Positions 43,366 through 54,524 of a DNA stretch of 64,000 nucleotides are shown here, piece after piece (the first letter of the stretch is position 1; each line of letters starts with the position of its first letter). Under the pieces are notes generated by a model. The model was not told where the DNA came from. It was given only the letters and a program-made list of their open reading frames with translations, and did no database searches. The DNA lies in contig JACSYO010001815.1 in the NCBI GenBank assembly GCA_016806645.1, positions 192,501 to 256,500 of the forward strand. Direction: 5' to 3'. The translations under genes and the position numbers were made by a program. Source of the DNA: Ophiodon elongatus. Its lineage: Eukaryota > Chordata > Actinopteri > Perciformes > Hexagrammidae.

Positions 43366-45215
43366 CAGAAGTAGTGCCAGTCCTAATTAATACAGTAGTA
43401 GTATTTGTTGTACAATCTGTAAGTATTTACCTTTTTAATTTTTCTTTCCAGTTTCTTGATGATTCTAAACCATTTTGAGGGTTTAGGAGAAGAGACCTGC
43501 ACCAAAGTACACAAAGTACACAAAGTACACATTAGTCAGTGTGCATAAGTATTCTGTGTGTACCTAAGAAGGTGTGTGTTAGTAGTTGTGTACTCACGCA
43601 GTGCTGCAGTGTGTGTTGGATGCGGTACAGCAGGTCGTTGTAGTGGAGGGGGAGGAGCTTCTGGACGACCCCTCTGCTGAACACACTGCTCTGGTAGACG
43701 TCAATCAACTCCCGCATCTCCAGCCAGCCAATCACATGCTGAGGAGGACAGGGGGGCGGTGTCTCAAATTATAAATAATAATAATAAATAATAAATAAAT
43801 AAATAATTATAAATTTAAAATTAAATTTAAATTTAAATTTAATTTAATTAAAATTAAAATTGAATTAAAATTAAAATTGAATTAAAATTTAAATAAAAAA
43901 TAAAAAAATAAATTAAACTAAATAAATAAACTAAATTAACTAAAAGATAGGATAAGATAAGAAAATAAAAGATAATATTATTAAATTAAAGATAAGAAAA
44001 GAAAAGATAAGATAAGAAAATAAAAAAGATAAGATAAGAAAATAAAATAAAAGATAATATTATTAAATTAAAGATAAGAAAAGAAAAGATAAGATAAGAA
44101 AAGAAAAAAGATAAGATAAGATAAGAAAATAAAAGATAAGAAAATAAAATAGGATAAGAGAATAATAATAATATTAAAATAAATTATTCTTTCACACTGA
44201 CAACTCTAAAGGAAATCTAAAGCTGCTCCTGCACATGTAAAGCTGAGCTAACTCGGACCACAGACATACGTTTGATAACCCAGTTAAACATGTTTCTCTT
44301 AAAGCCTTTGAACAACACAAAACTTACAAAATATCTGCATGGAAACGGGATTATTTTGCACCAAATGTCTGTAGAATTTCACCTAAATTAATTATTTGCA
44401 AACCCCAGGAGCAACAGAAGTAGATAATATCACTAAAAAACAGTTCTTGGTCGTTCCGTGGAAACCCATTGAGCTCACGGTTTCTTCAGCAGAAATGAAT
44501 CACTGCGGGGGACGAAAAACACTGGAATCCTGACGAGGAAACTAAAACACTTCGTTGGAATCCAAACAGGAAGTGACCGTCAGCCGCGGCGTGTTTGGAA
44601 ACACGGGCAGGTGTACGAGAGGAGAGGAGAGGAGAGAGGAGAGAGGAGAGAAGGAGAGGAGAGGAGAGAGGAGAGAGGAGAGAAGGAGAGGAGAGAGGAG
44701 GAGAGGAGAGAGGAGAGAGGAGAGAGGAGAGAAGGAGAGGAGAGAGGAGGAGAGGAGAGAGGAGAGAGGAGAGAGAAGGAGAGGAGAGAGGAGAGAGAAG
44801 AGGAGAGAGAAGGAGAGGAGAGAGGAGGAGAGGAGAGAGGAGAGAGAAGGAGAGGAGAGAGGAGAGGAGAGGAGAGAGGAGAGGAGAGGAGAGGAGAGGA
44901 GAGGAGAGGAGAGGAGAGGAGAGGGGAGAGGAGAGGAGAGGAGAGGAGAGGAGAGGAGAGGAGAGGAGAGAGGGAGAGGAGAGGAGAGAGGAGAGGAGAG
45001 GAGAGGAGAGAGGGAGAGAGGAGAGAGGGAGAGAGGAGAGAGAGGGAGAAGAGAGAGGGAGAGGAGAGAGAGAGAGGAGAGGAGGAGAGAGGAGAGGAGA
45101 GAGGAGAGGAGAGAGGAGGAGAGAAGGAGAGAGAGAGGGAGGAGAGAGAGAGGAGAGAGAAGGAGAGGAGGAGAGGAGAGGAGAGAGAGAGGGAGAGAAG
45201 AGAGAGGAGAGAGAG

Positions 45216-45246
<31 letters not shown>

Positions 45247-47402
45247 AGGGAGAGGAGAGAGGAGAGAGGAGAGAGGAGAGAGAAGAGGAGAGAGAAGGAG
45301 AGAGAGAGGAGAGAGGAGAGGAGGAGAGGAGAGAGAAGGAGAGGAGAGGAGAGGAGAGAGAGGAGAGGAGAGGAGAGAGGAGAGGAGAGGAGAGGAGAGG
45401 AGAGGAGAGGAGAGGAGAGAGGAGAGGAGAGGGGAGGGGAGAGGAGAGGAGAGGAGAGAGGAGAGGAGAGGAGAGGAGAGGAGAGAGGAGAGGAGAGGAG
45501 AGGAGAGGAGAGGAGAGGAGAGGAGAGGAGAGGAGAAGTTGGAAACATGTGAATAGTTTAATATTCGTAACATGTAGATCCTTCATTTTTATTTTCCAAC
45601 ACCGGTAACATTTGTGGACACTTGAAACATGTTTTATTTACAGATTTAATTTTGTCAATATTTGTAAAATAAATTATTAAAGAAATTCGACTTCGTTCTT
45701 TTCTTTTTTTTTTATATGATTGATGTCATAATAACTTAATAAGAGTTATTCTGCACTAAAGACGTCTAGTTCTCTACTTCTAGTCCCGATGGCTCTGTTT
45801 CCAGAGACGAGCAGGACTTTTATTTTGAAATGAAAAATAAGAGAGAAAAATGAGTCCGGAGCCCTGAAACGGCTTCAGGGGTCAAAGGTCAACAGACGGG
45901 TTTACTGACCTCGGGGCATTGGGTGCAGAACCTGGGCAGAAGTCTGTCTCTCCTGGAGAATTTTTCTTCCTTCTGCAAACAAAAATATCAAAATCATCAG
46001 TCTTTTTATTTATAGCTCTGCTTTTACATCATTTTTTATATTTGTTTTCAAAAGCGAATCGTGTGTTACTTAAAACCTTCTTGTTATTTAAGTGTAAGAA
46101 AAAGCAACGTGATGAATAAAATTATAATGCCCTAAAACTGCCCTAAAAAAGAGACTTGAAAATAATTTACATATTATATCAAGAAACTCACAATAGAACA
46201 CAGCGTAGTTAATTAATAATTAATAGTAATTAATAAGAACAAACAGAGACCACAATATTTAGAATATCACAATAAATATACAATTTGTGAGTAAAACACA
46301 AACTGATGAAGATTGTGAGATGTAGTTGAAAGCTCAGGAAAAGTAAGTGAACACCATTTTTTGTCTAATTCTTTTATTTAAAATATTTATTATGAAATAC
46401 ATTTCTATTCTAAAGAACCAATGTTCATTATTAGCTTTATTATTTGTATTGTTATTATTTTTATTATTATTTTATTATTATATTTTTATTATTATTATCT
46501 TTTTATTTTTATTATTATTATTATTATTATTTTATTATTATCTTTTTTATTATTATTATTATTATTATCTATTTATTTATATTATTATTTTTATTATTAT
46601 TGTCATTATTAGTTGAAATAATAGTTGTTAGTCAATGGAAAAAAATACTGAGTATGAATATCACCATGTAAAAGTACAGAAGTATTACTTTAGGTGAAAC
46701 AATGATACATAATGTGACAGAAAAGGAATAAAAACTGCAATATCTGCCTCTCAAATGTACAAGTAAGAGTACAAGAATAAAAAGTAACTCAAATTACACA
46801 GAAACACAGTACTTTGTGAGTACTTTCATGTACTTTGGAGCAGAGGCAGTATTAGTGGCCATCGTAGTAGCAGTGTGATATTAGTGGTATTGCAGTGTGT
46901 AAATGAGGATTCTTCATGTTCTTTGGTGAAGATCAGAGAGTCTTTGATCTGGTTGAAAACCTGCAGCTTCTCACACTTTCACTTCCTGTGTTCATTCACA
47001 GATTACTCATCAATAACAACAATCAGCTGATACACAGATTAAATGTGGTAAACCTTTAACGAAAGTGATGTTTTATTTTGAAAGAACTGGTTTTATTTTG
47101 AAAGAACAGATTCTATGTCTTTGGCTAATCAATAAAATGTATTATTGATGTATTAAAAGTAAACAAATTATATATTGATAAGCTAATAACAGTTATTATT
47201 AATGTATAAAGGTATTGATCGTCAGTTATTGATCTATAATTGTTCCTAATAAACTATAAATATCTAACAGATATTTCTATATTTGTTCCTAAAAAACTAT
47301 ATATATATATATATATAATAGATATTAATCAGAGGTATTGCTGGTCAGCGGTTGGTCTATATTTCCTCCTAATAAACTATATATATATATATAATCCTAA
47401 TA

Positions 47403-47455
<53 letters not shown>

Positions 47456-47665
47456 CAGCCAGTATTAATAAGGTATTCCTACCGGCAGGAGGCTGCTCAG
47501 CTCTCTGGTCCGGCTCCACAGGTCTCTGATCAGCTCTGCGGGGATCTCCTGTCCACAGGTGGGTCCTCGCCCCCCCGAGGCCCCGAGGCCCCCGGGGAGG
47601 AGGCCGAGGAGGAAGAGGAGGAAGAGGAGCAGGGAGCCAGCAGCCCTGACGAAGAGGAGCAACAT
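43015..47665 (-). CDS. il26: Interleukin-26 (5 exons, 181 aa)
   Basis: Secreted IL-10-family cytokine; the human protein signals through IL20RA/IL10RB and is a cationic DNA-binding antimicrobial. The exons on the minus strand are 47665-47483, 45972-45910, 43738-43598, 43496-43431 and 43107-43015, all phase 0 with GT-AG sites. Residues 1 to about 28 form a leucine-rich signal peptide (SLLLFLLFLLGLLPGG). Four cysteines (C37, C77, C80, C129) fit the family. Exon 3 begins HVIGWLEMRELIDVYQSSVF. Residues 134-154 are strongly basic (KWFRIIKKLERKIKKRRR). Exon 5 ends with KAVGEFIFIIRWIDEL, the IL-10-family final helix. The frame extends two codons upstream with TTG, so the ATG at 47665 is the start. 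It lies between ifng-related and il22, as in other vertebrates. Confidence 0.92.
43118..43400. repeat. Triplet repeats in il26 intron 4
   Basis: CAGGTAGTATTAGTACTA-type units at 43118-43215 and (AGT)n at 43285-43370. The first array starts about 8 bases from the exon 5 acceptor. It fills most of the 323-bp intron. Confidence 0.9.
43775..44180. repeat. AT-rich low complexity in il26 intron 2
   Basis: AATTTAAA-type repeats to about 43900, then (AAGATAAG)n and (AAGAAAAT)n to 44180. Confidence 0.9.
44617..45537. repeat. 920-bp polypurine (GAGAGGA)n tract in il26 intron 2
   Basis: Almost only G and A on the + strand, in GAGGA/GAGAGA units. The il26 sense strand is therefore pyrimidine-only (CTCTCC). 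Mirror symmetry makes triplex (H-DNA) formation plausible. All six frames give long Glu/Arg, Ser/Leu/Pro or similar open frames that are artefacts. Confidence 0.97.
46150..47452. other. il26: il26 intron 1 with (ATT)n and (TA)n arrays
   Basis: The intron (45973-47482) holds (ATT)n at 46436-46615, a TACTT-type repeat trace at 46660-46840, and (TA)n at 47290-47315 and 47383-47452, the last ending about 30 bases from the exon 1 donor. Confidence 0.8.
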
Positions 47666-47699
47666 CTTCAACAGCAGCAGGTCGTCTCCTCTCTGCCAG

Positions 47700-47729
47700 C
47701 TTTATACCTCCTCTTCTATCACTGACTCA
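47700..47729 (-). promoter_or_regulatory. il26: il26 core promoter: TATA box and AP-1 site
   Basis: On the minus strand TATAAAG occupies 47706-47700, and the AP-1 consensus TGAGTCA occupies 47729-47723, 16 bases further upstream. The TATA box is only 35 bases from the ATG, so the 5' UTR would be about 5-12 bases; an upstream start site is an alternative. Confidence 0.5.
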
Positions 47730-47747
47730 CTGCAGCAAATTTCCAAG

Positions 47748-49040
47748 GACTCTCCCTTCTGATGTCACCTCCCCTTTCCTCTCCTCTTTTACTTTCTCCT
47801 CTTCCTTCAGTTCTCTTGTTTTTGTTCCTCCTCATCTTTCCCCCATCTCTCCTTTGCCTGTATTTTCACCTCTTCTTTCCTCATGGCCTCCTTTCTTAAT
47901 CTCCTCTCACCTCCTTTCTTAATTAATATGTTCTCCTCCTCTTGTCTCCTTCCTTTCCTCTTTTTTTCTCCTCTTTCTTTAATGTTGTAATCAGCTTCTC
48001 CTCATTTCTCCCTCCTCCTCTCCTCCAGGTCTCCTTTCTTTATTTCCTTCCCTCCTTCTCCTCATCTTCCCTTGTTATATTTCTCATCTCCTCCTGTTGG
48101 TTTTCCTCTTTCCTCACCTCCTTCTCTCCTTTTCTCCATTATCTCTGTTCTTCCTTCTGTCTCCTTCTTTCTCCTCCTTCCTCGCCTCCTTCTCTCCTTT
48201 CTCCTCCTTTCTCCTTTATCTCTGTTCTTCCTTCTTTCCCCTCTTTCCTTGCCTCCTTCTCTCCTTCTCTCCCTTTCTCCATTATCTCTGTTCTTCCTTC
48301 TTTCTCCTCCTTCCTCGCCTCCTTCTCTCCTCCGTCCTCCTTTCTCCATTATCTCTGTTCTTCCTTCTTTCCCCTCTTTCCTTGCCTCCTTCTCTCCTTC
48401 TCTCCCTTTCTCCATTATCTCTGTTCTTCCTTCTTTCTCCTCCTTCCTCGCCTCCTTCTCTCCTCTCTCCTCCTTTCTCCATTATCTCTGTTCTTCCTTC
48501 TTTCCCCTCTTTCCTTGCCTCCTTCTCTCCTTCTCTCCTCCTTTCTCCATTATCTCTGTTCCTCCTTCTTTCCCCTCTTTCCTTGCCTCCTTCTCTCCTT
48601 CTCTCCTCCTTTCTCCATTATCTCTATTCTTCCTTCTTTCTCCTCTTTCCTTGCCTCCTTCTCTCCTTCTCTCCCTTTCTCCATTATCTCTGTTCCTCCT
48701 TCTTTCTCCTCCTTTCTCTTTTGACAGGTTCTCCCTTTTCCTCCTCCTCTTCTCCTTCCTCCTTTCTTTCTCCCTCCCTCACTTGTATCTTCCTCTCCTC
48801 GATCTAGGAGAGAAGGAAAGTAAATATCTCCCTTCGTCCTCCTCCTTTTCATCTTTTCTCCTTTTCGTCTTTCCTTGCATCCTTCCTCCATCATCTCCTC
48901 TGATTCGCCTCCTTTCTTCACCTCCTCTTTCCTCTCCTCAAACCTTCTCCTCCTTTCCTTTTTCCTCTCCCCTCGTTCCCTTTCCTACCATTCATTTTCT
49001 TTCTTCTTCGTCGTCTTCTTCTTCACCTCCTCTCCTCCTC
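47748..49040. repeat. 1.3-kb polypyrimidine region upstream of il26 with 67-bp tandem units
   Basis: C and T make up nearly all of the + strand. Between 48140 and 48720 the phrase CCATTATCTCTGTTCTTCCT recurs every 66-68 bp (for example at about 48279, 48346, 48412, 48479, 48547, 48615 and 48681). Pro/Ser/Phe open frames here are artefacts. Confidence 0.93.
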
Positions 49041-49267
49041 CCTGATCCTCCTCCCCGGCGTTGGCGATGATGTCACTTCCTGTTCGGTCTTAACGGGGCG
49101 GCTCTCGGTGAAAACCTGGTTTTGGTGTTTTAAGATGTGCAGTCACATAAAACTAGGTTGCGGCTTCGGTGGCTTCGGTTCGGAAACGGTGACTCAGCGA
49201 TTAGTTTCCCTCCTCGGCGGGAGGCGAAGAAGAAGAGGACGAAGACATGCTGCTGTTTGAGTCAAAT

Positions 49268-49274
49268 AAAGAAA

Positions 49275-49339
<65 letters not shown>
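49268..49339. repeat. (GT)n microsatellite
   Basis: About 36 uninterrupted GT units. Confidence 0.95.
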
Positions 49340-49341
<2 letters not shown>

Positions 49342-49554
49342 ACTGGAAGTCAGAACAGTAACCAGGTCAAGCAGCCACACTGACGATAAACTGTCTGTCA
49401 GAAGGATTTTTGTGGAATCATCTTGTGGTTGATAGACCCTTGCAGTGCATGCTGGGAAATGCACCGGCGCCTTTTAAAACTGGTACGAAGTGCAGTGGAG
49501 TGAATGTGTTTCATATGGAGAGGCTTCACCAACAGAGGCAACTTCTTCCGATCA

Positions 49555-49845
49555 CAGACTGAATATTAGAAGTGGACGTAGTCGTCACGTCCCCCGTTAG
49601 TTTGTGGACGTTTTGAAGCCTCGAGTTCGGCGTTTCGGCCGTCGCCATCTTGGTTTTTTGCAACCAGTGAACGAAAGTGAACATATGCGGACTGAGGAGT
49701 GACGTAGAGACGCAGCGGCAACCTCAATACAGCATGATGTTCATTTACTAAATTATGCTCCATTTAGAGTCAAACAGACCATAAAGCAGGGGATGCTTTA
49801 GGGGCGGGGCTACAGGGTGATTGACAGGTCTCTACGTCCTCCTCC
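49555..49845. mobile_element. Dispersed element, copy D, internally rearranged
   Basis: 49570-49685 matches the left part of copy A in + orientation (GAAGTGGACGTAGTCGTC, CGCCATCTTGG). 49725-49835 matches its middle part in the reverse orientation (ATACAGCATGATGTTCATTT, GGGGCGGGGCTAC). So the right half is inverted relative to the left half. Confidence 0.75.
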
Positions 49846-51477
49846 AAGATGCCGACTTTCACCAAATTACTTCTGTTATTGTTTCGATTGCGAGACAGAA
49901 AATTACATGATGTGCATTTAAGTAGAATATCTGAGTAATTCTTCCAGTCTTTCATTGATAACATTTTCTGATTGATAAAATTTGCTACTTTTCCCTGTTT
50001 TATGTCACTTTAAATTGACAATATTTAACTTTTGGACCGCTGAAGAAACAAAACAGGACATTTTAAAGCGTCTTTGTGAAGGATTATGAAGCTAATGAAA
50101 GATAACAGTTTGTTGCAGCCAGATTTCAGTGAGGTAAATAAATCAGATTTAACCGCCTCCGATGGCGTCGGCGTCGGCGTCTACACGTTTATTTTGGGTA
50201 AGCAGCTTTCAGATGTGCGGTCAGATAAAAGTAGGTTGTGGCTTTGTCGACTCAGCCGGGAAGCGGTGACTGTGCAGGTTTGATGTTTCTCCACGCAGCA
50301 GATTTCAGAGCGCTGCGAGTCGCCGTTCGACCCACATAACGGGGACGGCTTCCTCCGACAGTCCAGGTGACTTCAAGGGCCCGCGGACATGAACGTGACA
50401 CAATAAATGCAACGATGTACTAAAATATGTGACTGAACCGGAGTGAAAGTTTCCAAGAGTTTTCCTCTGTGTGTCACGAAGACCTGACGAGTGTAACCGC
50501 ACCTCATTACCTCATACCTTCAACTGTAGTCATCATTTTCAGGACAAATTCAGAGATAAGTAAAGTAAATAAACACACACTTCAGAGGCCACGACTACGT
50601 TCACCTGCACAAAATAATCAGTTATTTGCCCTCATTCAGAAAAAGCAACAACATTCCGACTAAACTGTTTAATAAATATTATATTTTATTATATATATTA
50701 AATATTACTGTTTGCATGCAGCTGTGCGTACTCGTAAAACGCCCCCACGCGAAAGCAGCCGCTCTCTTTCATTCCTTCAAACTCCTTCTCGAAAAGGTCG
50801 GCGTTGCGATATTTATAATATCTAAAAAAAATTAGATATTATATTAAAATGATCTTTTAAAAGTAAATGCGTTTTCTCGGTGTTCAAACACACAGCTGAC
50901 CGTAAAAATCTTTAATCAATGCATAATATGATGCCGTTTAAGTCACATTAAAATTCTAGAGGGTACATTATGATATTGAGTATATTTAAAGAGACAATGT
51001 TAAGAACATATGACATTTATTTAAAATGTTTGCTAATTCAAATGTAGCTTTTTTTTACTCATAAAAACACATTAAGAATAGGCTAAAAAAGACAGAAATA
51101 GTATGCTAGCTACATATTTCTGGTTAAATGAGGCGTAAACACACAAAGAATAGACCAGTTTAGTTTATTTACATCACTTACAACCTCTATTAGAAACAGA
51201 ATTTAGTTTTATTTACTTCATCTGCGATGGTGAGAAACCGTCAACGTCAAAAGTTCCAACCCAGAAGTAAATGTTTTTTCCCACTCGGCTCGGAAATATT
51301 ATCTGTGACGTTCATCATGGTAAAGAAAATACAATGTACCTGTAGCAGACAATGCCAGAAACAACAAAGACATTCCTTTTTATGATTGTAGAGCTGAAAG
51401 TGAAGCAATCACAGACTATTATTAGAGTCAAAGGTAGCAGTTAAAATTATTTAAGTCTAGACCTTCAGTCACGAATA
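49846..51477. other. il26 to il22 intergenic stretch, no gene seen
   Basis: Unique, moderately AT-rich sequence. Open frames of 60-70 codons lack splice signals and start context. Confidence 0.5.
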
Positions 51478-51760
51478 GCAATAACATTTATAATTAGCAA
51501 CATTTATAATTAGCAATAACATTTATAAATATCAACATTTATAATTAGCAATAACATTTATAAATAGCAACATTTATAACTAGCAATAACATTTATAAAT
51601 AGCAACATTTATAAATAGCAATAACATTTATAAATAGCAACATTTATAAATAGCAATAACATTTATAAATAGCAACATTTATAAATAGCAATAACATTTA
51701 TAAATAGCAACATTTATAATTAGCAATAACATTTATAAATAGCAATAACATCATAATGAT
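51478..51760. repeat. 35-bp tandem repeat (ATTTATAAATAGCAAC)
   Basis: Alternating 16- and 19-bp subunits of ATTTATAAATAGCAAC and ATTTATAAATAGCAATAAC; starts at 51601, 51636 and 51671. Confidence 0.93.
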
Positions 51761-51837
51761 TATCATATTTAGAAATTCTGGATCATTTGTTTTACAACAA
51801 ACTCTGAACACCACCAGCAGTCGCAATCCCTGCAAAA

Positions 51838-52350
51838 GTAGCTAGTCAACGGTAGCTAACCAACGGTAGATAGTTAACGGTAGATAGCTAGCTGTAGCTA
51901 GTTAATGGTAGATTGCTAACGGTAGATTGCTAACGGTAGATAGCTAACGGTAGATAGTTAACGGTAGATAGGTAACGGTAGATAGCTAACGGTAGATATT
52001 TAACGGTAACGGTAGATAGTTAACGGTAGATAGTTAATGGTAGATAGCTAACGGTAGATAGTTAATGGTAGATAGCTAACGGTAGATAGCTAACGGTAGA
52101 TAGCTAACGGTAGATAGCCAACGTAACGGTAGATAGTTAATGGTAGATAGCTAACGGTAGATAGCTAACGGTAGATAGCTAACGGTAGATAGCGTAACGG
52201 TAGATAGTTAATGGTAGATAGCTAACGGTAGATAGCTAACGGTAGATAGCTAACGGTAGATAGCCAACGTAACGGTAGATAGTTAATGGTAGAAACGAGA
52301 TATAGTAGATAGCTAACGGTAGATAGTAAGTAGATAGTTAACGGTAGATA
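51838..52350. repeat. 14-bp minisatellite (GATAGCTAACGGTA)
   Basis: About 33 units of GATAGCTAACGGTA with T/C and A/G variants. Each unit contains TAACGG (MYB-like) and AGATAG (GATA-like). Confidence 0.95.
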
Positions 52351-52563
52351 TCTTACGTCCAATCTCCACCGAGAATAAACATCCATAAATCCGCTTAAAA
52401 ATCATAATAAAAAATAAAACATTCCAGACTTATTAATAATAATAATGCGCTCTGTACATAACACATCATGGATCGGTCAGATGATTAGTTCTAGTGGCCA
52501 CAGTTTATTATTGTTGTTCTGCATTTGTGTTCAAAGCATAAAAATTAAATGAAAAAATATAAA

Positions 52564-52565
<2 letters not shown>

Positions 52566-52618
<53 letters not shown>

Positions 52619-52880
52619 TATTTTGATGTTTCACTATCAATATATACTTTGACATCAGGGCTCGTGGTTCAGATATTTGTGTGTACATGCAGACAAAAAT
52701 ATTTAAAAAATATTTTTGTTGCTCAGCAACAGGACGTGAAATAACATCGTCGTTATTTGGGGGCTTTGTTCAGGTGATCTGTTTCCTGCTGCTCGACACA
52801 AAGAGCTCGGCTAAATATAGATCCTTATCTCTCACACACACACAGATACACACACGTACACGCACACACACACACACACA
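52566..52880. repeat. (TA)n and (CA)n microsatellites
   Basis: TA array at 52566-52612; CA with GTA interruptions at 52831-52880. Confidence 0.9.
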
Positions 52881-53591
52881 GTGGGAAGTTTGCTGTTCTT
52901 ACTGTACTTCCTGGTGTCACCTGGGAAATCCCCTGTTGTGACGTCACACAGGTGGCCTGTATCCCTTATGGGGTTAATGGAAATCCAAAACAAAGCTCTT
53001 ATTTCGGATCGTCCTCCCCGGAAGGAATTTGTTGTGCATCGACGTACACGGAGAATCTCTGGAGGGGATTTCTTTGGGTGAACTGTTCCTTTAAGTGCAC
53101 AGGTGAGCAGGGAACAGGCAGGTGGACCTGCAGGTATGCGGTTCTAGTCGGGTTCTGGTTCTGGTGGCATGAAAACAAACAAAAAGAAACCGCATGGAGA
53201 CGAATGGAACTGTGCGTTTGTAGCGAGAGGCTGACGAGGGGAAGAGAGGTGCAGGTGAGGAGGTCAGGTGACCTGATGAGGGAGGACAGGTGAGTAGAGG
53301 GGCGGGGCTTACGGATCACGTGGAGAGGAGGGAAAGTGCGAGGACATCTGGTGGACGGACAAACAGCTGCAGCTCCTCTTTGTTGAAGGTGAAAACTCTG
53401 TTTACATTAAAAAAAATTAAATAAAAACAGCTGATTGTTCGTTTTATTTCAGCTCAAAAAGTAAAATGATTTAAAAAAAATAAACATTTGTGATCGTTTC
53501 AGAGGAGAAACTGACTTTTATACGATGTAACCTTTCGTAACTGAAGAACACTGTCACAAAAGGGGCAAAGGTGAAACCCCCGGCCCCCAAA

Positions 53592-53594
<3 letters not shown>
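52881..53594. other. Intergenic, no gene supported
   Basis: A 110-codon open frame (52952-53293) has no recognisable domain. Its right part includes TGGGTGAACTGTTCCTTTAA, which looks like the end of a dispersed repeat. Confidence 0.4.
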
Positions 53595-53665
<71 letters not shown>

Positions 53666-53761
53666 GAGCTGAGATCAAACCTACACCATTGAAAGTAGGT
53701 AAGTAGGCCTCGTCCTCTTGAGGTTTCTGCAAGTTTCTGCACCAGTTTGTTATAGAGGGCA

Positions 53762-53831
<70 letters not shown>
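53595..53831. repeat. (CA)n and (GT)n arrays in inverted orientation
   Basis: CA at 53595-53663 and GT at 53764-53831, about 100 bases apart. Confidence 0.95.
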
Positions 53832-53834
<3 letters not shown>

Positions 53835-54029
53835 TGTGCCATCAGATAAGATCTAATTTGATCTGATAAAACTGAGCATAACAATAGAGATGTGTAGATA
53901 ACAGGAAACATTTTAAGTCTCGTTTCTGTTAATTTCAATGTCACAATATTTTGTTTATTCTCATCCTCAAAACAAAACAAAAAAAAAGAAAAAGGGCTGA
54001 AAAGTGACATGGAGATGGAGAATTAATTT

Positions 54030-54473
54030 AATTTAATTTAAATAAATTAATAATTAATTTAAATAAATTAAATTAACAAATAAATAAATATATATATATA
54101 ATATATAAATAAATATAATCACATGCATTTAAATGAGGAGAAAATAAGTTTCACTCAGATGAATGATTGACACGTTGTCCACCTTAAATAAATAGTTTAT
54201 TTATTCAAGTATATTATTCAAGTATTTTCTTCACTTGCTCCTTTATACTTGTAACATTGCACTTTTTACTGCTCTTCATTTATTTAATAACTTTAGTTAT
54301 TTTACAGATTTTGAGATTATTAAAACTAAATATAACTAAACTAATAAATGATGACGTATTATTATATATTAAACCACCAGCAGTTTAAATGAGCTGCACT
54401 TTTAATTAAAATGATGAGCGCATTAAACGGCCATTCTGCATAATGAGTGACCCAGTAACACTAACTGTCAGAG

Positions 54474-54522
<49 letters not shown>
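54030..54522. repeat. AT-rich repeats, TACTT-type repeat copy and (CA)n
   Basis: TTTAATTTAAAT repeats at 54025-54115, a TACTT-type dispersed repeat at 54205-54310, and (CA)n at 54474-54522. Confidence 0.85.

Positions 54523-54524
<2 letters not shown>

Noticed and set aside
44486..45608. Five overlapping 313-366 codon open frames (Arg/Glu and Ser/Leu/Pro)
   Set aside because: All read the same GAGAGGA tract inside il26 intron 2.
47942..49070. Pro/Ser/Phe-rich open frames of 236-332 codons upstream of il26
   Set aside because: Translation of a polypyrimidine minisatellite in several frames.
52952..53293. Possible gene of about 113 codons
   Set aside because: No domain, no splice frame, and its end resembles a dispersed repeat.
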